Assembly: GCA_035582835.1 (NCBI GenBank) | Contig: JAYKAV010002574.1 | Span: forward strand, 333,743 to 397,742 | DNA: 64,000 nt | DNA from: Phoebastria nigripes | Lineage: Eukaryota; Chordata; Aves; Procellariiformes; Diomedeidae | Direction of reading: 5' to 3' | Shown here: positions 1 through 12,600 of the stretch, in pieces | Numbering within the stretch: position 1 is the stretch's first letter | Layout of the letters: the number at the start of each line of letters is the position of its first letter | The notes under the pieces: model-generated | What the model saw: the letters and a program-made list of their open reading frames with translations, nothing else | Told to the model about the DNA's origin: nothing | Databases searched by the model: none | Made by a program: the position numbers and the translations under genes

Positions 1-3000
1 AATAACAATAAACAAAAACCTTCCCCTGCAGCAAAAACTACTCCAGGTGAATTCGGCACTGCTTGGAGAACTCCACTTACAAAGTAACTATCAGCAGTTC
101 ATTACCTGCACAGAAGGTTATATCCAGTTAGGTTTTGGATGGTGACCTCCAATGCTACTGAATTTTTGTTTGTTTTCATGAGATGGTGGAAGAGACTGTA
201 AGCTTTTTTGAATGTGCCATCAGTGCTCTAGTATAAGGCTAGAATCAAATAATCANCTTAACAAAATGAATTGACATTCAGCCTGGTAAAAGAGAAGATT
301 TTGCTGTTCAGAAAACACTTTATTTGGAGTAGTAGACCATTTTATGTGGACATATTTAATTGGATATATTTAAATTACTGCTGATGGGCAGGAGGAATAA
401 ACTAAATAAATACGGGATGGTGAGCAGATACTGACCACTACTACCATTTCAGTAGAGCAAAATATGTAAGGTTAGAGTAGATCCCATTGCCTTACAGCTG
501 AGGAGGGGATTAAAAAAATAAAAGCAACTCCAAGGCTGAGCTGAAGTTTATGTCGCAAGATCTGTAAACTAATCAGTACTGCTAAGACTTCAGCTAGAGT
601 TGTGTATTCTCTGTTGGGCATAGTCCTTCAAGAAATAGTATGATCACACAAGAGCTATCTGGATAGACTTAATTAATAGGGATTGTTAAGTGTGGAGAAG
701 ATGGTGGGGGAGAGAGGCCATTAAAATAGCAATCAAATACTAGTAAGGTCACTGCAAAATGTTTCAGGCACTGGGGATCAGGCTTATTTACTTCATTTCG
801 TGTCGCTTCTGCCTCAGTCTTGCATCAACTCTGTTAAAGATAATGCTGTCTTTCCTGGTGAGAACATCAGACATGGAACAAGGTGAGTAGTGGATGTGTT
901 GAGCCAATGCCAAAGTAGATCTGAATTGCTGTTCCTGGAAAGCCGAGGATCCCTCTCTCTTGGGTTCNTGCTCTCACCTCACAGTTTGCAGGCTGGCTCT
1001 TCCCCTCATACAAGTTTGTGGAAAAGGTAGTGTGAGTGAGAGAGAGCAGGCAAACAGTTTTGATCCACCGGTTTAAATACAGTCTCTGCGATCTTCTGGG
1101 TATCTGTGTTTTCAACTAGCATGCCACCTTACATTTGTGCTTCATGCTGTTTGGAGTGCTTAACTGGTGGTGTTACAGCAGAAGGCAAGCTGACAATTAG
1201 CTGAGCTGTTACTCAAAAGTCTGCATGGCTCTCCCAATTCCCAGTTAGGGAGTTTAATGTGGGGTAAAGAAAAGGAAGTGGCTTGTTTTGTGAAAGATGG
1301 CTGCATACTTCATTGTGAATGTTACGAACAGTGTGAATTTCACCANTGGTTTATGTGAATGCTACTACATTTTGAATAATTTTTTTTCATCGTCTTCCTT
1401 CAAACCCAGATCCTGGGCTGGAAGAGAGAAAGGGCACAATCCTTGATTGACTGCCCATAACAGTAAATGGGAGAGGAGGAGACTGCTCCCACAGCATTAC
1501 AACTTCTGTATGCCTCCTGGAAATTCAGCTTCTTTCTCCTCTTGGGTCTGGTATGAAAAGAACTGTGAAGGCAAGAATGATATTGCCCATAAATTACCTT
1601 ACATTAATTCCTATTCCAATTCTTGTGTAGCACATGTAAGTGAAAATCTTGGAAATATGTTTGCTAAATCATGTGGTAAATGGTCTTGTTGATGACTGCA
1701 GAGTTGCCCTGGGGATGGAGTTGTTAAGCATTTATTGTAGGAATCCAACAGGGCAAATTAAGAGAAACCTGTGTGTGTGCTTGTTATTTTAGGACTTTTA
1801 TGCTTGTCTTCTGAGAGACCTCATGTAGGACCTCATGACCTAAAAAGACTTGATGTCTTTTAGTCAGGGGTTAACTTCTGAAATCTCAGTTACTGACCTA
1901 TCAACAATGGAAAATAATCACCTCCAAGGGAGGGTTTAGTGTTATTATTCTTTAATGCTAAATAGCTGAATATTGCTGTTAATAATACATATAAAGAGCT
2001 TTTTAGCATTCTGCTTAGTTGTATGTGGCATTTTCACTTATAACTGAGTCTTTTTATACTTGTAAATTAGGGGGGATATTTTATGTTACATTGTAAGTAA
2101 CTGTTGAGCTGGTTTCTTATTTGTTTGTAACACCATTGCAAGCATTTCCTTAATCAGTGAGTGTTCAGATGCAGTGGGTGGAACTTTAATCTGTACACAA
2201 GTGTTCCTTGGAAATACTGTTCCAAGTACACAAAAACACTGTGCATGGTAGAATTTGCCATTATAATAAATTCTATCATAGAAGAACCAATGTATGGTAT
2301 TTTTTGCTGGTTTTAACTGTTATGTTTCAAGACTTAAATGTGCAGTCCATTTAAAACAAGTATTGCTGTTGTTTATACTGCTGGCTAGATACTTCTCCAG
2401 ATGTATGTCTTTAAAGATTTACCAATTTTTAATGCTAGTATACAAATGTATACTTTTACATAAAGTTCAAATTTCGATATGTATGGAACAGGTGAATAAT
2501 TTTTCTCACTTTTTTTTTTCTAACTTCATTTAACTTTCTCTGAAATGATATTAGCTATCTGAAAAGCTATCATCATCTTCTAATGCCATTTTTGCCAGGA
2601 TCATAAACATTTTCAGTAACCTTTGTGAGCAGCTTTACTGACAGATCTTAAGTTCCAGCTGAATCAGTTAAGGCTTTTGATGGCATGATTATTTTACCAG
2701 TCATCGTTATTATAACAGTGGAACTCCCCTTTGAGAAAAAAGGGGTCATCCATCTTTTGTAAGATTCATACATGAGCTTTATCACTATAGTAATAAAATT
2801 CATTGCTTGCTTGGTAAGTACAAAGGATTCATACCACTGGAAAATGTAACCACACTTACATACATTGTCATGTGCACAGTTAGGTTAGTTTTAGAATAAG
2901 CACATGACAGTGCGAGTATAGCATACTAATAAAGAGGGAATGTGTGGTTTGTTTTAATTTATGGAATGCTGGAAAGTTTGAACAAAATCTTTAAAATACC

Positions 3001-6000
3001 TGAAACAACATTCTGTCCTGCCTGGTTTACCTCAGATTCCTTTGGTAAGGTTTATAAACTTGGGTTTTTTACTTATTATATGTATTTACATCTAATATTC
3101 TAGGACCCTATGTTGTCTTTAAATAGCATTTTTCCACCATACTTACCAGTTTATTTGTAAGGCTCTGTATCTGCAACTTGCATAGCCAGTGCTTGCATGG
3201 CTTCTCTGTAAACTATATTTTAACCAGATGTATTCACTTTTCTTCTCATTTTCATCTCTGCATCTTGTTTGTAGTATTAATGAAAGTATCCAAAATTAGT
3301 TTTATATGTGGTTACAAAATGATTTATTCATGTAGAAGCTGATATCAATATTACCTCAAAGAAATTCATACTAGTTCATATTGCTCTTGTGAGACTGTAA
3401 AACTATCAGTATTAAATTGACTTAACAAGATGATGAAGAGTATTTCCAATTTCGGGGGAAAAAAAAAATCACAGGCTTTTTAGCTTGTGTAATATTAGAG
3501 CATGTGGTATAGGGTCTCACTGACTGCATTGTCATCAAGGAATGATTTTCATTCAGAGGTATTTTGGAAAATTTCTAAAATTCTGAATTAATATCTTGGG
3601 CTGTGAACTGTGGTAGCTTTGCTGTGGTACATTTGCTTCNGTTACCACTGTGGGCTATATCTTCAAGCACAGGGAAGAGGCGTAGAGATCAGGCAGTAGT
3701 ACTGCTTTAAACTGCAGTTGCTAACCTGACCAGGTTTGTCTGCTATACAAACCACAATGTCCTTATGGCTTGCAAATCACATTGTAAACCTTGACAGTAC
3801 AGACAGAAGAAAAAAANAACTGAAATCTAAAAAAGCTGGGTTTAGGACATGTCAGGTTTTTTGCATGGTGCCAAGCACTTTCAGGTTGTATTTAAGGAAA
3901 AAGGTGTGTAGCATTTTGGAGGTGGCATGCAGCAACATGCAGGGATGCCTGGTAATAGCAATACAGAACGCTTTCCACTCCCAGTGAATCTTGGAAGGAA
4001 TTTCAGGCTTGTGTTTGCAAAGGCAGCAATAGAAAGGATAAGTGAATGGGGTGGAGCAGAAACAACTCCCTTTGTTGTGTATGAGGACATAAAATGTACT
4101 TTTCTAATGAAGATTGTTACTGACTCCATTGTTGCTGGTATCGCACATTGAGCTTCTGTTAGGCTAATCTTTTTTTAAAAATAAAGGCAGTTGAACACAT
4201 GCATCGAATGTGCACTGAATGCTAAAACAAATACAAGTCATTGGCTGCACTTCTTAATGAAGAAGGTGGTGGTGGTGTTGGGAAGTGTAACAGACATTCC
4301 TTTTAATGAAATTAAGTAAGTTTGCATGTAATCCCTAGCACATTAATCTCTCTAGGTGATACCCATCTCCTTAACGTATTCCGAGAGCTACAGGTACCTA
4401 AAAAGAAACAATAAAATTAATTTTGTATGCATTCATCTTTAACGTTTTGTTGTCTGACCGTTTCCCTCTTCGGTAGAAGGTGATTGGCCGGAACCTGACA
4501 GCCTTGTAAGTGGATCTTCTACTAAGCTTTTTAAAGAATTAATAAGTAATTGAAAAAAGGAGAGACCTTTTAGTCCTGCAGACTGCAGCTGCAGAGTATT
4601 TCAGAATATCATGTAACAAATCACTGCAAGCTATTTTGTACAAATGATGAAACTTCAGATAAAATACCATATGACACTGCAGAGTACTTTAAAGAATGAT
4701 TTCAATCTCTCAAACGTGCGAAAATATCATGTGCAAATTTACTCAGTCCAACTGGGATTTCACAGTTGTACCACTGTAAAGAAGAATTTCTGTGCAAGCT
4801 AAGTTGTGGGCAGGGGAGGGGGAATCAGACTGTAGTACAATATAAACTAGATGAGAATTAACTTTTCCTAAAATGCATAACAAACTTGATCATCTAGCAT
4901 GCTGTTAGCAGCACAGTGGGTTTTATGGTGCTTCTGTAATTTGGATACTCTGACTTGGAGACTAATTAAATTCGTGGGCAACACTGAATGTCTTACATTC
5001 TTAAGTTGTATAAAGACTATTTGAAATAATGGGATTGACATTAACCTTTTAAGTTCCCTTTTTAAAAATTGATTTGAAAATATTTTAAAAATAAGCCTCA
5101 GTAGAATTATTAGAGGCTTCAGGAAAAATTCTACTCTCATGTCTTAGACTATAGGTAATCATTCAGTTTGGCTCTGTGTAATAGATAAAATAAATGTACA
5201 TTTTATTTTTTCCTGACCTCCAATTACTGGTGTAAACCAAGGGGTTAAAAAACTTCCATTTCAACTTGGAAAGAGCAGCTGCCTTGAAATTCAGCCAAAA
5301 AATTTGGCGTTTAGGCAGTGAATAAATAGTTACAGAAAAACTTAAAATAAGGAAGGCACAGTATATCCAATGATTTTGTATTTCAGGAAGGGGATGCTGA
5401 TATAGGTGTGTTGAGTACTTCTAAGACTATCAAAAATAGCAAGAAATATTTGGCTTTTGGTTTTTTAACTGTAACTCACATTTGTGAGGTTGGTGTTCTG
5501 TTGCTGTTTAAGCAGAAGTAAGGCAGGGGTGCACTGTTCTTTTGTATCGTTGCTGGTGCTTATATAAAACCATGCAAGGCTGGTTCAGAAAGCTGCTCAG
5601 AGCAAATATTAACCTTAAGCTCCTCTTATTTCCTCCAGTATTGTGACTGCTCTCTGAAACAGTGCACCTTGCAATCATTAAAATGTCAGAGCAAAGGAGG
5701 GACNGTGTGGACAAGGCAACAGGGAGGACAACAGAAGTAGTGACTTGGATTGATTTCAATTGTTACAAAATTTCATTAACTTCGTTAGAGGCTGGTGTGC
5801 TTGGGATTCTCATCAGTGTGTGGCTGAAAGGATGCTGTGATGTGTCAGGTAATCTGGTGTCTTCTGTGTATTTATTCTGTTTGATACCGGGCTGTGGAAG
5901 ATGTACAAATCTTGGGCTGAAAACACCATGGGAAATAAAACCCACGGGTAGTGGTGTCAAAACTTTCACCTGGCATAGGCCTAATAACGATGGTAATATT

Positions 6001-6934
6001 TGACTTTATTTTTAAAGGGAACGTCCTTGGCAAAGTAATAGCTACTGGGTAGACAAATGGATTTTTCACATCTGAACTCAGAAGCAGTTAATCATGTCTT
6101 AGGCGGTTTTGAAGACATTTGTGAGTCTATGGGTCATCGTACAAAGAGAACTGGAAGTTGTAATGGGAGCAGCATTTCCCCAAGCATTTGGGGAGCACCC
6201 TGGGGAAAGGAGGAATCTGTGCAATCTGGCTTCAAGGGAGCTGAGAAATTCCCTGACAGAAAGAAGAAGCTACGTTAAGAGGAGTTTGGATATGCAGAAT
6301 AATTTTGGCTTGAGCAGTTTGTTATCATTGGGGAGGAAAATGAGACAGGGAAATGAGTGCTGTTTTGTTTGCATGTGCATGTGTTTGTTTTAACATTAGC
6401 TGAAGTTAAAAAACAAATTTTGGAATCGCTGTGTGTTTTGGTGCCGTCGTTTTCACTCATTTTCCTGGCGGTATGACCTGTTAATCTAGAACGTCTGCAA
6501 GTTTCAGAGCCCTGTGAAGGGTTGCACACACAGTGAACAGAATTTCATGAGGTCAGGCTCTTACTAGGAGGCTTAATCATCTCCACTGCGATGCCTAATT
6601 TATGGGAAGGATGGGGACGTTTGCCAGTGAGGCCAAGGAGAGGGACCGTGCCAAAACCTCTTCAAACAGAGCCTTAAGCTCCTGGGACCTGCAGTCCTTT
6701 CTTACTAACTCTGTCACAATAGTACATCTCCATTAGTTTACTTGAAGACATTCCAACCGATTTTGACCAGAAATCACCTTTTCAGGGTAGTATACCAATA
6801 TAAATTTTTTTGTTTGGGAAACTCATTATTCAGATCCTGAATGTGTATTTTGCAGTTCTAGCAGCTCTCATTAAGGGGTTCTCCAGTGTATGGTAAGGTG
6901 AAGTGGGGAATAATTTCAGTTGTAAGGGTATTCT
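1..6934. other. Non-coding DNA, probably TENM3 5' intron or upstream flank
   Basis: AT-rich unique-looking sequence with only short chance open frames (all under 115 codons, none with a recognisable protein). I see no recognisable transposon, RNA gene or CpG island. A possible 29-base cryptic exon at 4477-4505 is discussed in the findings. Confidence 0.6.
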
Positions 6935-6935
6935 T

Positions 6936-7125
6936 CAGGTCATCTAGTCCAGCCTCTTGCTCAAAGCAGGGCTACCTTCAAAGTGGAGTTGAGTGGCTCA
7001 GGGTCTTGTTAAGTCAAGCTCAGAAAATCCCCGAGGATGGAGATTTCACAGCCTCTCTTGGCAGGCAGGTCCAGTGCTTAACCATTCTCATTATGAAGCT
7101 GCAGGAAGGAGTTTGCAGTGTATTT
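6936..7125 (-). mobile_element. Old CR1 LINE 3' fragment
   Basis: Reads as the reverse complement of a CR1 3' region: GGTCATCTAGTCCAGCCTC followed by TTGCTCAAAGCAGGGCTACC, then GATGGAGATTTCACAGCCTCTCTTGGCAGGCAGGTCCAGTGCTTAACC. These match the well-known CR1 blocks for 'tctagtccaaccccctgctcaaagcaggg' and 'ggagactccacaacctctctgggcagcctgttccagtgct', with many substitutions and small gaps. The copy is clearly older than the other CR1 copies here. Its right edge fades out around 7110-7150. Confidence 0.8.
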
Positions 7126-9588
7126 TGCAGATTTTGGATCCTGATTCTGATTTGGGTGTCCCATTTTTTACTTCTGCATAAGATGCAGATTAATTTAACT
7201 ACCAAGCCTGTTTGTTTTGATCTAGAGCTTTTAACTGATGCCCTCTAAGAATACTCAGGTAATAGACCTTCACTGCTTTTAAATCAGTGTTAGGATTTTA
7301 CTTGTTGGTATCTGTTTTGATATTTTTGAGCCACTATGGAGTGTTTTGTAACTCCTGAAATGTTTAGTTCTGTTACCTTATAACATTGTTTACATACGTT
7401 TATTTTCTGTTTCTCAAATGTGCAATATGAGTCCTCATTCTGTGCTAATGCTGAGATGGGGAGCTTGCACCTATCTCTGATTAGAGTACCATTATTTTCA
7501 GCTGTCTTCAGAAAAAATAGTGTTGTGGTGTGTGCATCAAGTTACATAGCTTGAGAAGGGTAATATTCTGAAGAGAATAAAGGATCTGAAAGTAGTAGAT
7601 AACCTAGTTAAAACATGAAATTACTGTTGTGTGTGCCCTTAGAGGGCAAATAAAAGGGGGAAGGTGTAGGGTTTTTTCTCATGTAACCCTGTAGCTAATC
7701 AAGGGTTTATAAAAATTAAATAGGTGGTTGAAGATAAAGATGTCCATAAGGTTTTATCACTTTTCATGTCTGTGGAGATTATTTTTTTTTTCTGTACAGT
7801 ATGAACACTACTAGCTTTTGAAGAAAGGGACTCAACTGCAGTGTTAATGAAGTGCAAGGAACTGAAGCTGTCACTATTGTAGATGATATTTTCAGGAATG
7901 AGAATTTAGTTTACCTGATACCTCATAGCAAGTGTCTTTGAAAGTCTAAGGTGCTGTCTTTGAGAATTACGATGAAAATATTGAGAGAGGAGGTGTTTAT
8001 GTAGTCTGTCTTGTACATCTTTTCCGAAGTATATAATTGGGTACGTATTCTGGGAACATACTTTGTTTTAAAGCAAAACCAGTGTGTTTGGTACAGATGT
8101 GGCACTTGTGTTCCCTGAGTTAAGGGAACTTGCTACTGGTGAATTTTGCCGGTCATTCCAAAAGCGTGCCAGAAAACCCCATCTATGTACCGTGTTCTGG
8201 AAGTTTTGACCGCTTGACTGAGAAACTGCTATAAAAAAAATATTTTAAGAACTATTCTAACATACAGAAATTTCATACTGCAAATAAAACTAGGCTGTCT
8301 TCTTTACTATGACTAATTTTATAGCTTTTGAGAGAAAATCGTTCGTGGTGTATTTTTTCTAAGACTTTTTTTAAGATCCCTTAATACCTGCTCATACTAG
8401 AATCAGAAATTCTTCAAGTCTGCTTGGAGAGGTGATATTTCTCTATAATATAAACCTAGAAGTTGGAATGCGTTCTGATTTAGTGGAATATTACAGCGCT
8501 TCTGTTCACCTAAGGTTGACTTGGTAGGTCACAGGATCATCATTGCAACGGACAAAGCAAATAACAGCTATGCACCTGGTACGCTTATATTTTTATGTCA
8601 GTCTCTGATCCTGTTAAAAGCCACTTGAAATCAAAGTACTTGAAGTCAATTGCCAAGCATGGACCCTGCCTTGGAAAATGGGAGCACAGCCCCAATTCTG
8701 AGTTTCAGTAAGACTCTCTTGTCAAGAGACAAGGGTGAAGACCCTATTTGTACGTATGGAATTAGGTAGGAATTAAGCATTTGGACTCCTGAGAATCCCT
8801 GGAGACACCTTTCTAATACCTGAAGGGCAGGTAATTTTAATAACCCAGCTGCTAGTCTCCTATTGATTTTTATTTTTTTGTCATGTAAGTAAGTATATAT
8901 CTGTTCTTTGAGACGGAATATTGTACAAGAAATAATAAAAATGTTAATAAAATATATTGTAAAGATTGCTAGAGAACTTGTTGCACTGACAGTGTCCTAG
9001 TGGATCTATTGTCTAATTCCACTGTTACGTTCCCCAGTGACCTTGGCTGACATACTTGACGTTAATGCTTTGGCATTTCTACTTAGCATGTTTATTTGCC
9101 AATAGACCCTTGTGGGAAGGAGCTCTACTGCACTGCATATTGCACAGAGATGAAGATGATAGTCCTTGCCTTAGGAATACATAGTGTTAAGATAAATCTA
9201 GCACATGAAGGCCTCCAACCAGCTATGTGAGTACAGGCTGAGAAAGGTGGAGTATGTATTACCAGAAACAGTTGACGATTTTAACATCTAGCTGTATGAA
9301 GAGTTTTCCTTTAGTTAGTCATAGTAAGCACACAATTACCTAAACTTTACTAAATACGTCATTGAATCTGAAATGCTGAATACCAACACTTTTTCCTGAT
9401 AATATAGTATTTGTATCTTAAAAGGTACGCATTAGAAATGCAAGCAAATCTTCGATTTATGCACAATTTTGGTCTCACAATCAGATGTTTCCTGAAAATA
9501 CGAATAGGTGTTCTGATCTTGCATCCAAGTCTCTTCTTTCTCATATTCATCTTCCTTATTTACTTATCTAAAACTATGAGTTGTGTTG

Positions 9589-9685
9589 CATAGCCATTTG
9601 TTATGGGTTGTTAAAATGCTGCATATTCATTTGTTATAGAGTTAAAATCTTGTATGGCCATTTGTTATGGAGAGTTAAAATGTTG
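9589..9685 (+). repeat. Minisatellite, three units of 31-33 bp
   Basis: Three consecutive diverged units at 9589-9621, 9622-9652 and 9653-9685. Each has the core CATTTGTTAT, a short purine-rich spacer, then GTTAAAATnnTG. Unit 2 is two bases shorter. Seen directly in the sequence. Confidence 0.85.
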
Positions 9686-12600
9686 ACTGCAATAGCAAGA
9701 AATTGAACTCTATTTGGATTATTAATTTCCCCCCCCACCCCCCAATTGATATCTCAAGTGAGAGAGCTGTCATTTAAAAGTAGTGGGCTGCTCTAGCAAT
9801 ATCTGGCTGTCATGAACTCACAGCCATAATAGAATTATAAAGATATATAATGGATAACATCAGAAGTTTGGGTGGGGAATTAATAGCTATAATTTACTTT
9901 CTGGTTATGCTGCCTTTTCTTTGTTAGGAAGTAGTACTTTGATATTTATTGCAGATACATGTTGCCAAGTGGCAATTAAGTTATGTTCTTCTTCTTGTGC
10001 ATAAAAAGTAATAAATTTATTGGAGATTCACTGGGCAGTGTGGGAGGGAGAAAGTGGAGTTTTAGCTACCTTTAGTCCATCTCAACCCCACCTCCTTGCT
10101 GCCTGCTTTTCTGCCATGGTGTTGGTGGCTTGCCCTCCTGTTTGCTGCTGTGGCTTCTTGCCGGCTCCAGCCCCGCATAGTGGCTGGGCTCTGCACGCTG
10201 TGTCCCGCTTTCCTTATTTCAGTCAGATACCTCCATTTCCTCGTCTTCAAAATATGCTCTGGTTTGACAGTGCAATAAATCAGTCCCTGGAGTATCCAAT
10301 GCTCTGGTACCAGATCAAAATGCCCATACAGTGCAAGTTCTGACTCAGTATTAATTCGCTCTTTTGGTTTGTTTTGTTCCAAATTTTTTTGCTTGATTCA
10401 CTTTCTATAAACAGATTTAATGTTGAATCAGGTGTCACCTATCCATACCATTCTGACTCAGTGCAGAACTGGGTGTCGTCTTGCTTAAACTTGTCTACGT
10501 AACGCTCTTTGGCTAGTTTGGCAGATGTAGTAGTCGTATGTCGAGGCCCAATCCTCCAGGTCAAATTACTACCGTTAGGTGATGGAGCAGTACTCATCTC
10601 TGCCATCGTTGTGGAATCACTGCCTTGTTAGCCTAGTAAANGTGTTTAGAGTGCTGACAGTTTTATCATGTCAACCATCGACAGAGTTGGCTATTAGTAC
10701 AGGGGGAAAATTGTCAAGCAAATGTTTTTCTGCATTCTCTTTACAACCATCAGTAAAGGCTACAAACTGAATTAAACTTTTGGGTTAGATTCTGTGGAGC
10801 TGGTGTTAGAAATTCTGAAGTGGTCAGATGTTACGAATTCTGAAAACAAATACCTAGATAGACTNAGAGAGAGATACTGTAAAGAACTACATTAAATCTT
10901 TTTCTACAAAAGTGTAGAGTTGGTGATAGCAAACTGTTTTATGATTTTGCTGCAAGTTAACCACATGGTTAATATAAGAAAGTCAAACTTTTCTTCAGTT
11001 TGAACAGAATTTTCAACTCTCTTAATGAAAAGAAACCTAAAAACTAAATGAAATATTCTTTAATTCTTGCACCAATTTTCTAATGTTACTTTGGGTTGAC
11101 GTAAAACATATCCATCGTATGTCTCCCTCGTGGGGCATTCCCTCCTCCTCAGGTATTATTACAAGGGTGCGGGATGCATGTTGCTGTAATGTTTAGGAGA
11201 AGGTCTCTGNTTTAAAATTTCACAGAGAGAAATTGAGAAAGTAGTCCAGAAGATTTTTTTTTTTTTCCCTTGACTGATTTCTCTCCTTGTGCCTGTGCCC
11301 AACTGAAAAATATTGCGCAATTGTTATACTGAAGTTCTCTTAAGTTTCTGTGGAGCACTTCATTCCTTTGTTCGTGTCATATACTATATGGCATAATTAC
11401 ATAATTCATCCAGAAAAAAGGAAGTGCCTTTTGCTTTTGGAGACTTCCTTTAATTTTGCACTATCAGTGATGTAAAGATAGTGGCATTAATGGTCAAGTT
11501 GGCTAGACTTATAGGATGCATCCTAGGAAACAAAACCTCTTCCAGACTGAAAACCACTTTAATATCACTATCTCATTTCTGTTATTCATATACATGTTTT
11601 TATGACAGCAGTAATTGCTACATTTCTTAAGTGCAATATATATATATAAAAAATAAATTTAATTTAGATTTCAAAGTCAAGTACAATATACACACAAAGT
11701 TTAGGAAGTTAAGAAAATCAGAGATTGATGCTTGCAGATACAATTTTACTTCTGATACCATAGGATGCATGTACAGGAAAACAGTCATGGATTCTGTAGC
11801 AAATCTGTGATTATATAATTAAAGATTGCGTCATAATGCATAAAACTAAAAGAAGATTTTTCATTTTATGTATTAGTATTTAGTTTTAGATGGGGAATCT
11901 CACTTGCTATCATATGCACTTCATTCCATAATTTCTAAATGATCAGTTTTGCTGTGTGGATAGTGTAGTTTTTAAGTGCAGTTTTTGAACTCTTAATTCT
12001 TCACCATTGCAACAGTGTCTGCCGTATGAATTGCATAACTATTTAACAAATAGCTGGAGAAGATCATTGCATTAGGTTTAGGAGATGGATGTGTTTGAGA
12101 GAGCTGGTTGAGTTCGCTCTTTATTTCAGGAGTTTGAATGACTTCTGTTCCTTAAAGGGCTCCCAAACTGGACTTGCAGCACCATATGCCGGACAGAGCG
12201 GCTATTGCCTCAAATAAAATCCTGACTGCTGCAGGGATTCAGGTGTTCACCCAAAAAAGCAATGCAGTGGCATGGGGGTTGCTGTTTTCAGTAGCGTGGA
12301 CCCCATGCTCATGTTCTTGGAGTAGAATCTCTCTCCTGTCTCTTTGGCTGTGTTTTTACACTATTAATTGCTTTGGGCCCCTGGACCATGCCTTTAAGGT
12401 ATACTGATAATGTTCTTGGAATATGTCAGAATGTTACTGACCAAGACACGAAAGAAAATTGAGGGTTCTGACAGGTTGTAACCAAGTTGGTGCTGAAATG
12501 GCTGAGCTGAAGAAAGAAAAGGTACTTCTGTAGCTTGAGAGACGTGTTCATTCAGAGTTTCAAAGTCCATCTGCACACAGTGGATCTGTTACATCTTTAA

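Noticed and set aside
10020..10382. Overlapping open frames of about 107 codons on both strands
   Set aside because: No recognisable domain or splice signals; ordinary for a locally GC-richer patch.
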